This document shows positions 6,612-13,566 of a DNA stretch of 17,827 nt, one piece after another; position 1 is the first letter of the stretch; each line of letters begins with the position of its first letter. Both the position numbers and the translations under genes were made by a program. Location: positions 1-17,827 of the forward strand of contig CAWVME010000089.1 in the NCBI GenBank assembly GCA_963930325.1. Reading direction: 5' to 3'. The notes beneath the pieces were generated by a model that worked only from the letters and a program-made list of their open reading frames with translations, searched no databases and was not told where the DNA came from. The DNA comes from CALXJM01 sp963930325 (GTDB taxonomy: Bacteria; Bacillota; Clostridia; TANB77; CAG-508).

Positions 6612-8162
6612 ATGCCAGAAAATCAAATTTTATTAATTGTAGCCACCTTTTTAATCTCAGTAGCAATTGGTATTCCAATAGGAATATTTTTTAGAAAGAA
6701 AATTGCTGAATCTAAAATCGAAAGTGCTGAAAATGAAGTAAAAAGATTACTAGAAAATGCAAAAATAGAAGCAGAAAATAGAAAAAAAGAAGAAATCTTT
6801 AGTGCAAAAGAAGAAATACTGAAAGCAAGAAATGAATTAGATAAAGAGATTAAAGAGAGAAGAGGAGAAATACAGCTACAAGAAAAAAGAGTCATTCAAA
6901 AAGAAGAAACTTTAGAAAGAAGAGCTGAAAACTTTGAAAGAAGAGAAAAAGAACTAGAAAAAAAGCATCAAGAATTGGATGGACAAAAAGATGCATTAAA
7001 TCAAGCATTTGCAAAACAAATGCAAGAGCTACAAAGAATATCAGGGCTTACAAAAGAAGAAGCTAAAAAACAAATACTAAATGAATTAGAGAAACAAGTT
7101 ACAGTAGAGAAAGCAACATTGCTAAAAGAGTTAGATGCTAAAGCTAGAGAAGAAGCTAGTAAGAATGCTAAAGAGTTAATCAGCTTTGCAATTCAAAAGT
7201 GTGCAGCAGACCATACATCCGAAACAACTGTCTCTGTTGTAGCACTTCCAAATGATGACATGAAAGGAAGAATTATTGGTAGAGAGGGAAGAAATATAAA
7301 AGCATTAGAAACTTTAACAGGAATCGACTTAATTATAGATGACACACCAGAGGCTGTTATACTTTCTGGATTTGACCCGCTAAGAAGAGAGGTCGCTAAA
7401 ATTGCTTTAGAAAAATTAATTGATGATGGAAGAATTCACCCTGCAAAGATAGAAGAAATGGTAGAAAAAGCAAAAGAGGAAGTGGAGGCTTCTATTAAGG
7501 CAGAAGGAGAAAGAGCAATGTTAGAGACAGGAGTGAATGGACTAAATCCAGATATGGTAAAATTAATTGGAAAATTACGATATAGGACAAGCTATGGCCA
7601 AAATGTATTAAATCATTCTATAGAAGTTTCTAATCTGGCTAGAATTATGGCAGAAGAACTTGGTGCAGATCCTAAAATTGCAAGAAGAGCAGGATTATTA
7701 CATGATATTGGAAAAGCCTTAGATCATGACATGGAAGGAACTCATGTAGAAATAGGAGTAGAAGTATTAAAAAAATATAAAGAAAACGAAATTATTATTA
7801 ATGCAGTACAAGCACATCATGGAGATGTAGAACCGAAATCTATAGAAGCAGTTTTAGTACAAGCAGCAGATGCAATTTCTGCTTCTAGACCTGGAGCAAG
7901 AAGAGAAACATTAGAAACATACATTAAAAGACTAGAAAAACTTGAAGAGATAGCAGATTCTTTTGAAGGAGTAGAAAAATCTTTTGCAATACAAGCCGGA
8001 CGTGAAGTAAGGTTGATAGTAAAACCAGAAAAAATTACAGATGCTGAAATGGTTATTATGGCAAGAGATGTAGCTAAGAAAATAGAAGACCAAATGGAAT
8101 ATCCAGGACAAATAAAAGTGAATGTAATTCGCGAAACAAGAGCAATTGAATATGCAAAATAA
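6612..8162 (+). CDS. rny: Ribonuclease Y
   Basis: RNase Y is the membrane-tethered endoribonuclease that starts bulk mRNA decay in Firmicutes. The 516-aa protein has the family's full order. An N-terminal transmembrane helix (residues 5-27, ILLIVATFLISVAIGIPIGI) comes first, then a long Glu/Lys/Arg coiled coil to about residue 170, and a KH domain with GRIIGREGRNIKALE. A second part of that module follows, and then an HD domain with HSIEV, LLHDIGKALDHD and AHHGD as metal ligands. I chose the ATG at 6612, five bases after AGAGGTGG. The GTG at 6603 lies inside that ribosome binding site and is not the start. It is transcribed alone between the xerD terminator and its own terminator. In many Firmicutes rny follows recA/cinA and precedes ymdB; neither neighbour is here. 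Confidence 0.97.
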   Translation: MPENQILLIVATFLISVAIGIPIGIFFRKKIAESKIESAENEVKRLLENAKIEAENRKKEEIFSAKEEILKARNELDKEIKERRGEIQLQEKRVIQKEETLERRAENFERREKELEKKHQELDGQKDALNQAFAKQMQELQRISGLTKEEAKKQILNELEKQVTVEKATLLKELDAKAREEASKNAKELISFAIQKCAADHTSETTVSVVALPNDDMKGRIIGREGRNIKALETLTGIDLIIDDTPEAVILSGFDPLRREVAKIALEKLIDDGRIHPAKIEEMVEKAKEEVEASIKAEGERAMLETGVNGLNPDMVKLIGKLRYRTSYGQNVLNHSIEVSNLARIMAEELGADPKIARRAGLLHDIGKALDHDMEGTHVEIGVEVLKKYKENEIIINAVQAHHGDVEPKSIEAVLVQAADAISASRPGARRETLETYIKRLEKLEEIADSFEGVEKSFAIQAGREVRLIVKPEKITDAEMVIMARDVAKKIEDQMEYPGQIKVNVIRETRAIEYAK

Positions 8163-8169
8163 AATTATA

Positions 8170-8201
8170 AAAAACTTCCAACTATTGTTGGAAGTTTTTT
8201 T
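8170..8201 (+). terminator. Intrinsic terminator after rny
   Basis: AAAAACTTCCAAC (8170-8182) and GTTGGAAGTTTTT (8187-8199) form a 13-bp stem with loop TATT, ending in a run of T (8195-8201). Its A-rich left side can also serve the convergent cassette at 8221. Confidence 0.93.
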
Positions 8202-8220
8202 CTGCAATTTTATAGTTATT

Positions 8221-8622
8221 TTATTTTTCTTCTAATTTAGACTTAAAATCAATTAATAATTGCACTGCTTGTATGGGAGTAAGAGAATCAACATCAAGTT
8301 CATGTATAGCGTTTAGTATATAAAGGCTTTTTTGAATAGAAAGATAATCTAAAGAAAAATATTTATATGGTAAGACTTCATCAATTATTTGTACATCTAG
8401 ACCAAAATCTTGTAACAATTTTAAGTATTTTTCCAAAGAAGTGGCAGGAAAGCCACATTTTACTACATGTTTATTTAATTGTACTAATTTAAGATTAAAT
8501 TTTTGAGAAATAAATTGGGCGTCTTTATCTAAAAAAAGATAAAAAGCACCAGATTTAAATAAATAAAGAGAATCCGGATTATCTGATTTTAATTGCAAAT
8601 ATTCTGTATATAATTTACTCAT
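8221..8622 (-). CDS. Orphan MutS domain I (mismatch-recognition fold) protein with MutS-like C-terminal helix
   Basis: Residues 5-80 align with the N-terminal mismatch-recognition domain of MutS: YLQLKSDNPDSLYLFKSGAFY, then a DKDAQFIS helix, NLKLVQLN, CGFPATSLEKYLKLLQDFG and LDVQIID. In MutS the tip is GDFYELF, whose Phe stacks on the mismatch and whose Glu contacts the base. Here it reads GAFYLFLD, so the Phe is kept and the Glu is not. The last 25 residues (ELDVDSLTPIQAVQLLIDFK) look like the terminal helix of full-length MutS. The connector, core, clamp and ATPase domains are absent: the whole protein is 133 aa against about 850. It follows the XRE gene by 9 bases with an AGGAGG 6 bases before the ATG, so the two form an operon. 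Function unknown; it may bind DNA or nucleotide-modified partners. Confidence 0.75.
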   Translation of the reverse strand: MSKLYTEYLQLKSDNPDSLYLFKSGAFYLFLDKDAQFISQKFNLKLVQLNKHVVKCGFPATSLEKYLKLLQDFGLDVQIIDEVLPYKYFSLDYLSIQKSLYILNAIHELDVDSLTPIQAVQLLIDFKSKLEEK

Positions 8623-8631
8623 AAGAACCTC

Positions 8632-8901
8632 CTAAACATTTGAATCGTCAAATATAGAAACATTTTCATAAAGAGATTCAATAGGAACACCTAATACTTT
8701 GGAAAAAGCTAATAATTCAAAATCTTTTACAGAACGTTTATTATGTTCTATACAATACAAATCAGAACGAAACAGAGGCAGACCAATTAGATCTAGTTTC
8801 TGGCATAGAACTCTTTGAGATAGGCCATTTTTTCTTCTATATTTAACTAAATTTTTTGATATTAAATTAGATTTATTGTTAAATTTTCTAGAACCACTCA
8901 T
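8632..8901 (-). CDS. XRE-family helix-turn-helix regulator
   Basis: This is a small (89 aa), basic DNA-binding protein. Residues 12-70 form a Cro/C1-type HTH: ISKNLVKYRRKNGLSQRVLCQKLDL is the first pair of helices, RSDLYCIEHNKRSVKDFELLAFSKVLGV is the recognition helix and the closing helix, and an acidic tail follows. The start is the ATG at 8901, eight bases after AAAGGTGG. A GTG four codons upstream lies within that ribosome binding site. It is the first gene of a two-gene operon with the MutS domain I protein. A perfect GTATCT-TTTT-AGATAC palindrome lies 30 bases upstream and is a likely autoregulatory operator. The target of regulation beyond its own operon cannot be seen from sequence. 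Confidence 0.85.
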   Translation of the reverse strand: MSGSRKFNNKSNLISKNLVKYRRKNGLSQRVLCQKLDLIGLPLFRSDLYCIEHNKRSVKDFELLAFSKVLGVPIESLYENVSIFDDSNV

Positions 8902-8931
8902 AATAAATACCACCTTTATAATAGAATTTGT

Positions 8932-8947
8932 GTATCTTTTTAGATAC
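8932..8947. promoter_or_regulatory. Palindromic operator-like site upstream of the XRE gene
   Basis: GTATCTTTTTAGATAC has perfect 6-bp arms around four T. It lies 31 bp before the XRE start, in the gap between divergent XRE and sepF genes. Position and symmetry suit binding by a dimeric XRE repressor. The binding itself is inferred. Confidence 0.5.
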
Positions 8948-9104
8948 GGTATTAATATTTGAAAAATAATTTGTAATATTCATTATAAAAAGCGTTAATT
9001 TTGTTATATTTTAACCTAAAAAGTGAAATAAATGGGCAGGATAGTATTGCCTATCCGAGAAAAATTCACAACAGAACAAAAATAAACATAATCGTAAACG
9101 AAAT
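8948..9104. other. Intergenic DNA between XRE and sepF genes
   Basis: The gap from 8902 to 9226 (325 bp) has no gene. Apart from the operator-like palindrome, the TGTAAT array and the sepF promoter, annotated separately, it holds only a small hairpin, GGATAG/CTATCC at 9039-9056 with a six-base loop. This is in a slightly less AT-rich stretch with no T run. I see no RNA gene in it. Confidence 0.5.
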
Positions 9105-9143
9105 ATTACAAAAATATTACAAAAATGTTAAATTTGGATTACA
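9105..9143. promoter_or_regulatory. Tandem TGTAAT half-sites upstream of sepF (WalR/OmpR-family-like site)
   Basis: ATTACA occurs at 9105, 9116 and 9138, with a degraded copy GTTAAA at 9127, so all four positions are in an 11-bp register. The minus strand reads TGTAAT-N5-TGTAAT at the first pair. The array ends 14 bp before the -35 of the sepF promoter. It has the same spacing, half-site and orientation as the array at 2313. Confidence 0.55.
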
Positions 9144-9156
9144 ATTTAAAAAAGTA

Positions 9157-9185
9157 TTGACAATTTTTTGAAAAAGATAGATACT
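9157..9185 (+). promoter_or_regulatory. Promoter for sepF-divIVA
   Basis: Perfect TTGACA (9157-9162) with GATACT (9180-9185) after 17 bp, four of six matches at the -10. TACTAT two bases later is an alternative -10. Placed just downstream of the TGTAAT array, the weak -10 suggests activation. Confidence 0.6.
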
Positions 9186-9226
9186 ATAGAAAACGAAGAC
9201 CAAGGAGAAATAGTAGGAGGTAAAAG

Positions 9227-9709
9227 ATGGCAGGAGCAGTAATGAATAAAATTTGGAATTTATTTGGAGTAGATACAAATGCAGAGGAAGAAGAAGAAAA
9301 TGAAGAAATAGATGGATATACAGATGAATATGAAGAAAATGAATATGAAGAAAATGATGATAAAAAAATATTTGGCTTAGGAAGAAAAAGCAAAATTGTG
9401 ACAATGCCACAAATGCAAGTTAAAATGAAAATTGCCAAACCAACAACATTTGAACAATCAGAAGATATCTGCAATTTGCTTAAAGAAAAAAAATCTATAA
9501 TTGTGAATTTGGAATATGTAAATAAAGACGTAGCAAGAAGAATTGTAGATTTTATAAGTGGAGGTGTGCATGCATTAGATGGACATATTGAGAAAATCTC
9601 AAATTCTATCTTTTTAGTAGCACCATATAATTATGAAATTGTGAATGATATGGCAAGAGAAGAAATAAAAAGTAAACTTTCTGTATCATGGCTTAAAAAC
9701 AATGATTAA
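9227..9709 (+). CDS. sepF: Cell division protein SepF
   Basis: SepF tethers FtsZ to the membrane and aligns the division ring in Gram-positive bacteria. The 160-aa protein begins with the amphipathic membrane-targeting helix (AVMNKIWNLFGV) and then has a very acidic, low-complexity linker (residues about 18-45, nearly all Glu/Asp/Tyr/Asn). It ends with the compact SepF domain, which includes KPTTFEQSEDICNLL, SIIVNLEYVNKDVARRIVDF, SGGVHALDGHIEKIS and SIFLVAPYNYEI, the conserved FtsZ-binding and dimer core. AGGAGG lies 6 bases before the ATG. It is followed 24 bp later by divIVA in one operon. The ylmE, ylmG and ylmH genes usually found between or beside these two are absent here. Confidence 0.95.
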   Translation: MAGAVMNKIWNLFGVDTNAEEEEENEEIDGYTDEYEENEYEENDDKKIFGLGRKSKIVTMPQMQVKMKIAKPTTFEQSEDICNLLKEKKSIIVNLEYVNKDVARRIVDFISGGVHALDGHIEKISNSIFLVAPYNYEIVNDMAREEIKSKLSVSWLKNND

Positions 9710-9733
9710 TCAATGAAAAGCAGGAGGTAAAAT

Positions 9734-10183
9734 ATGCTAACGCCACTAGATATTGAAAATAAAAAATTTTCAAAACAAATGGTTAATGGATATAATGTAG
9801 AGGATGTAGATGACTTTTTAGATGAAGTAACCGTTGAATACCAAAGAATGTATAAAGAATTGAATGAGTTAAATAGTAAAATTGAAGAGTTAAATGCTGG
9901 CATGGCACGCTATAAAACAATAGAAGGTACATTGCAAGAAACTCTCATTATGGCACAATCTACTGCAGAAGAAGTAAAAAATGTGGCAAAACAACAGGCA
10001 GACCAAATTATTAAAGATGCAGAAGCAAGTGCTAAAACAGCAGTGGAAGAATTAAATGCTCAAATTGCAACAAAGAAAAAAGAATTAGAAGATGTAAAAA
10101 AACAGTTTGATATTTATAAAGCCAAAATGGAATCATTACTTATCTCACAATTAGAACTATTAAAAGAAGTAAATCAAGATTGA
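9734..10183 (+). CDS. divIVA: DivIVA-family polar/septal scaffold protein
   Basis: DivIVA recognises curved membrane at cell poles and septa and organises division, and in some species sporulation or wall growth. The 149-aa protein opens with the signature MLTPLDIENKKFSKQMVNGY followed by NVEDVDDFLDEV, which is the N-terminal lipid-binding domain. The rest is a long coiled coil rich in Glu, Lys, Ala and Gln (residues about 35-140). It is shorter than B. subtilis DivIVA, and GpsB is an alternative, but the full N-terminal motif and coiled coil fit DivIVA. AGGAGG lies before the ATG. It is the last gene of the sepF operon and ends at a clear terminator. Confidence 0.9.
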   Translation: MLTPLDIENKKFSKQMVNGYNVEDVDDFLDEVTVEYQRMYKELNELNSKIEELNAGMARYKTIEGTLQETLIMAQSTAEEVKNVAKQQADQIIKDAEASAKTAVEELNAQIATKKKELEDVKKQFDIYKAKMESLLISQLELLKEVNQD

Positions 10184-10193
10184 TTGACCTAAG

Positions 10194-10222
10194 CAGAAGA
10201 ATTTATTTTCTTCTGTTTTTTT
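10194..10222 (+). terminator. Intrinsic terminator after divIVA
   Basis: CAGAAGAA (10194-10201) and TTCTTCTG (10208-10215) form an 8-bp stem with a six-base loop, followed by seven T (10216-10222). Confidence 0.9.
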
Positions 10223-10402
10223 ATTGCATAGGAAAAATCGTCAGATTTTTCTGGAGCAACAAGGTTAAGTTACTTTGGCTGTGCATATTCGCGAAGCGAA
10301 ATGCACATGTGGCGAAGCCACTTTTCTTATTGAATAGGAAAATCGCTTTCTCCTATTCAATAAAAATAACGATGCAAAGAAAAATTGCATAGTAATTTTT
10401 CG
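10221..10402. repeat. Cluster of five hairpins, palindrome-rich intergenic element
   Basis: No gene fits here. Five hairpins follow each other. The first is GAAAAATC/GATTTTTC (10232-10251). The second is GTGCAT-TTCGC with loop GAA and GCGAA-ATGCAC (10281-10306). The third is GTGGC-GAA-GCCAC (10309-10321). The fourth is a 13-bp perfect stem, 10327-10339 with 10351-10363. The fifth is ATGCAA/TTGCAT (10372-10390). The stretch from 10221 to 10240 recurs with two differences at 10327-10345 (TTATTG-A/C-ATAGGAAAA). The GCGAAGC core is the sequence of a well-known, exceptionally stable DNA mini-hairpin. It could be a REP- or MITE-like repeat or a structured RNA; the sequence alone does not decide. 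Confidence 0.55.
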
Positions 10403-10498
10403 TGTTAACAAACCATTACTCTTCTTTGGGAACTAAATATATGTAGTTGTATTAGAAAAGCAGAGCAAAGCAAAATAAATATGGTAAAGTCAATTTTC
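10403..10498. other. AT-rich gap behind mutS2
   Basis: Between the hairpin cluster and the end of mutS2 (minus strand) I see no gene and no clear intrinsic terminator for mutS2. There is only a purine-rich, GCA-repetitive stretch around 10457-10475. Confidence 0.4.
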
Positions 10499-12854
10499 TT
10501 ATTGTAGTTCAACAATAGTTACCCCCATATCGCCTTCTCCAATAGAAGCAATATGGAAAGATTTTACATGTGGGTGCTTTTTTAAAAATGCATGGATTCC
10601 GATTACGCAAAGCACCAGTACCTTTCCCATGAACAATTCGTATAGGAGAAATTCTAGCCAACATGCAATTATCTAAATATTTGTCGATAATAAATGAGGC
10701 TTCTTCTACATTTTTACCAATTACATTAATTTCTGAAGAGACTGATTTTATAGTAAAAGAATTTGATTTTGATTTATTAGAAGAGACAGACACATCAGTT
10801 TTATAAACATTTAGCTTTTGCAAACTAGAAGCTGGTACTTTAGTTTTTACACTACCAATTTGAATTTGCACATCGCCAGACTTATTTGGCAATGAAAGTA
10901 AAATTGCATTTTGTCCAAGAGTAGAAGCAAATACGTGCATATTAACAGACAAATCTTCCTTTTTTAGCAAATGAGAGTCAGACATATCGGGATGAATAAC
11001 TGGAGCTAAACTTTGAATTTTTTCATTTAGTTCTTTTCGTTTTTGATTTATCTCTTTAGAGGAGGCATGAGAAATTTCTTTTAAAACCAAATTGGCTTCC
11101 ATTTTAGCCTCAAGTAGAATATTTCTTGCCTCTAATTTTGCTTTTTCCATTAGTTCAGATTTATTCTGCTCTAATTGAGAAAGTTTTTTATTATAAGAAT
11201 TTTCTAAAATGGTAATTTGACGAGACTTTTCTTGAATAGAATTCTTTTCTTTCTCAATAATGGATTTGCTATCATAAATACTTTTTAGTAATTCTTCTAT
11301 ATTAATTTGAGAAGTATTCATTTTGCTTTTGGCATTGTCCAAAATTTCTTTTTTCAATCCTAGTTTTTCACTAATTGCAAAAGCCATACTTTTTCCGGGA
11401 ACTCCGAGTAACAATTTATAAGTAGGAGTAAGAGTGTCAAGTGAAAATTCTGAACTTGCATTTTCAAATCCATCAGTTACTAAAGCATAATTCTTAATTT
11501 CTGGATAATGGGTAGTAGCAATAGTCAATGATTTTTTAGAATATAAATATTCTAGAATACTAATAGCCAAATTTGCTCCTTCTACAGGATCAGTTCCAGA
11601 ACCTAATTCGTCTAACAAGACAAGACTATTTGGGGTTGCACAATTTACAATGTCAATAATAGTAGTCATATGAGAAGAAAAAGTACTTAAAGAGTCAGCT
11701 ATGCTTTGCTCATCACCAATATCAACGAAAATATGCTCAAAAGGATAAATGCGACTATTTTCACGAGCTGGAATAAATAGACCACTCATTGCCATACAAG
11801 TAAGTAGACCTACTGTCTTTAGAGTAACTGTTTTTCCGCCAGTATTTGGTCCTGTAATAACCAAAGTTGAAAAGCTTTCGCCCAGTGAAACATCAATGGG
11901 AACTACATTTTCACTTGCAATTAAAGGATGTCTTGCTTGATTAAGTTTGATAATGGGACTTTTGCTCAGAATAGGTTCTGTAGCATGTGTATTAAGAGCA
12001 TATTTAGCTTTAGCAAAGATAAAATCAATTTTTCCAATAGTATGAAAAGTATTCTCAAGTTCTCCAATTAAAGAATAAAATAAACTACTTAGCTTTTTCA
12101 AGATTTTTTCAATTTCTATTCCTTCTGCTATTTTTAGCTCATTTAAATGATTATTTAATTCGAAAACACTAAGAGGTTCTATAAAAACAGTAGAACCAGT
12201 AGAGGAAATATCATGAATAAAACCTTTAATTTCCTGTTTATATTCTGCTCTTACAGGAATTACAAAACGTTCATTTCTAATAGTAGTAATACTTTCCTGA
12301 ATATATTTTGTATACTTAGAAGAATGCAAATAAAAATCCAGTTTTTCTTTAATTTGTTGAGAGGTTTTGATTTGTTCTTTTCGAATTTTATATAACTCTG
12401 ATGAAGCTTTATCATCTATAGTATTTTCGTCTATAATGCAAGAAAAAATAGTATTTTCGATGGAAGAATTAGAATATAAACTAGAAAAATAAATTTCCAT
12501 AGCCTCAAAAACATCCGAAGTTCCAATATCAAGTGCAAAGTAATCTTTTAGTTTACGAGAAACACTTAAAATATTACCGAGCTCCAATAGTTGTTTTAAA
12601 GAAAGTATAGATGATACTTTTAAAGATTTTAACGATTCTGTAATATCAGAAATATCTTTTAAAGGAATACTTCCTTTTCTTTGAAGTAAAATTGTCGCTT
12701 CTCTAGTTTCGAATAAAGCTATATGCATTTTTTCTTTCTCTTGAAACGGAATAAGAGACAAAGCCATTTGCTTTCCTAAACAAGTATTAGTATAAGAAGC
12801 TAGTATATTTAAAATTTTATGAAATTCTAGTTTATGTAAAAATTTCTCTTTCAT
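10499..12854 (-). CDS. mutS2: Endonuclease MutS2 / RqcU, interrupted by a +1 frameshift in the Smr domain
   Basis: In B. subtilis MutS2 (RqcU) acts on collided ribosomes, and MutS2 is also linked to recombination control. The protein has the MutS core/lever region (residues about 1-320), the ABC-type ATPase with Walker A GPNTGGKT (335-342) and Walker B LVLLDELGSGTDP, a coiled coil rich in Lys/Glu (about 510-620), a KOW-like segment and a C-terminal Smr domain ending HGKGTGALR. Read straight, the frame ends at 10509 with an unrelated 30-residue tail. If the C at 10601 (coding strand, in CGG) is skipped, reading goes on as GIHAFLKKHPHV...GEGDMGVTIVEL to a stop at 10499, the proper Smr end, giving 784 aa. 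Where Smr domains usually carry DLRG, this one has NVIG. The start follows AAAGGATG. The coordinates given span the restored gene. Confidence 0.9.
10595..10607 (-). other. Frameshift site in mutS2 (CGT AAT C GGA ATC)
   Basis: On the coding strand the codons read CGT AAT CGG AAT and lose the family's frame. Ignoring the C at 10601 gives CGT AAT GGA ATC, restoring the conserved R-N-G-I of the Smr domain. The next in-frame stop without the shift is 32 codons later. Confidence 0.75.
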
Positions 12855-12890
12855 GCTACATCCTTTCTATTAAAGCATCTAACAGGGAAT

Positions 12891-12919
12891 ATTATGACAT
12901 AATCTGGAAGAAAAAGCAA
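12891..12919 (-). promoter_or_regulatory. Promoter for mutS2
   Basis: Read on the minus strand, TTGCTT (12914-12919), 17-bp spacer and CATAAT (12891-12896), 36 bp before the mutS2 start. Confidence 0.6.
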
Positions 12920-12934
12920 GTATATTATAAAAAC

Positions 12935-12963
12935 TTGAATATTATGTAAATATATGTTAAAAT
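12935..12963 (+). promoter_or_regulatory. Promoter for the gene at 13006
   Basis: TTGAAT (12935-12940), 17 bp, TAAAAT (12958-12963). It lies back to back with the mutS2 promoter, 15 bp apart. Between its elements are TGTAAA and TGTTAA, but 10 bp apart rather than 11. Confidence 0.55.
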
Positions 12964-13005
12964 AATAGTGTACATTCGTACAAAGCAAAGAAAGGAAGAT
13001 GCAAC

Positions 13006-13515
13006 ATGTCAGAACGAGGAGATGTATGGAATTTGAGGAAACGGCTTCAAAGCCAAGAGTTTGAAGTGAGCTTTGCGAGGTTCAACAGTATTAGCACATG
13101 GGAGGAGACGGTTCGATATTGGAGAGAAGAACTTCAACCAAGAGAAAAGGTTGTAATGGCGATTCTTTTAGCAGAAGACAGAGACGATTTAAATATGTTC
13201 ATGGCTGAACTCAAGGTAGGAGAATGCAAGTGGCTTCTAAAACGCCTAGATACGCCTGACAGAACAAGATTTCTTTCTGCTATGGAAGCAGAGAAAGTGC
13301 AAGAACTTTGGAGAGAAACATCAACGATGCACCAAAGAAACCTTTGGAACTGCATGGAAACTCAGGTGAAAAAAGCTCTATTACTTACATTTACGGTAGA
13401 GCAGTGGAACTTTGCTATGAAAGAGCAAGGCTACATTTTAAACTATATTTGGAACAATGCAGCAGTGTTCCAGAATGACGAAGTAGAGCAAATTATGGAG
13501 GTGTTTCCACTTTAA
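13006..13515 (+). CDS. Trp-rich helical protein of unknown function, unusual composition
   Basis: I do not recognise this 169-aa protein. It is predicted to be all helical and cytoplasmic, with no signal or membrane segment. It holds eight tryptophans spaced through most of the chain (VWNL, TWEE, YWRE, KWLL, LWRE, LWNC, QWNF, IWNN). Segments such as LKVGECKWLLKRLDTPDRTRFL and METQVKKALLLTF recur at roughly 20-25 residues, like the superhelical repeats of MgtE-N or FliG-type domains, but the likeness is loose. Its base composition is clearly richer in G and C than its neighbours, and it holds the only CGG codon used in-frame as a sense codon in the window. That suggests recent acquisition or a different expression class. 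GGAAG lies 7 bases before the ATG, it has its own promoter and a strong terminator, and it is monocistronic. Confidence 0.75.
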   Translation: MSERGDVWNLRKRLQSQEFEVSFARFNSISTWEETVRYWREELQPREKVVMAILLAEDRDDLNMFMAELKVGECKWLLKRLDTPDRTRFLSAMEAEKVQELWRETSTMHQRNLWNCMETQVKKALLLTFTVEQWNFAMKEQGYILNYIWNNAAVFQNDEVEQIMEVFPL

Positions 13516-13525
13516 ATCTTTGCGC

Positions 13526-13552
13526 AAAGAGCAGGCAATGCCTGCTCTTTTG
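13526..13552. terminator. Terminator between convergent genes
   Basis: AAAGAGCAGGC (13526-13536) and GCCTGCTCTTT (13540-13550) form a perfect 11-bp GC-rich stem with a three-base loop, followed by TGT. It ends the 13006 gene and may also serve the minus-strand gene at 13567. Confidence 0.8.
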
Positions 13553-13566
13553 TAATACAAGATTTT

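Noticed and set aside
9039..9056. Small hairpin GGATAG/CTATCC as an RNA gene or terminator
   Set aside because: Only six base pairs with no T run and no adjoining structure.
9101..9145. Short repeats as a CRISPR-like array
   Set aside because: Repeats are only 6-8 bp with 11-bp spacing; this fits transcription factor half-sites.
9184..9474. Minus-strand Ser/Phe-rich reading frames opposite sepF and elsewhere
   Set aside because: They mirror the acidic, Glu-rich coding strand and carry no start signals or family features.
10180..10392. A 70-codon reading frame on the plus strand over the hairpin cluster
   Set aside because: It overlaps the divIVA terminator and palindromes, has no ribosome binding site, and its sequence has no recognisable character.
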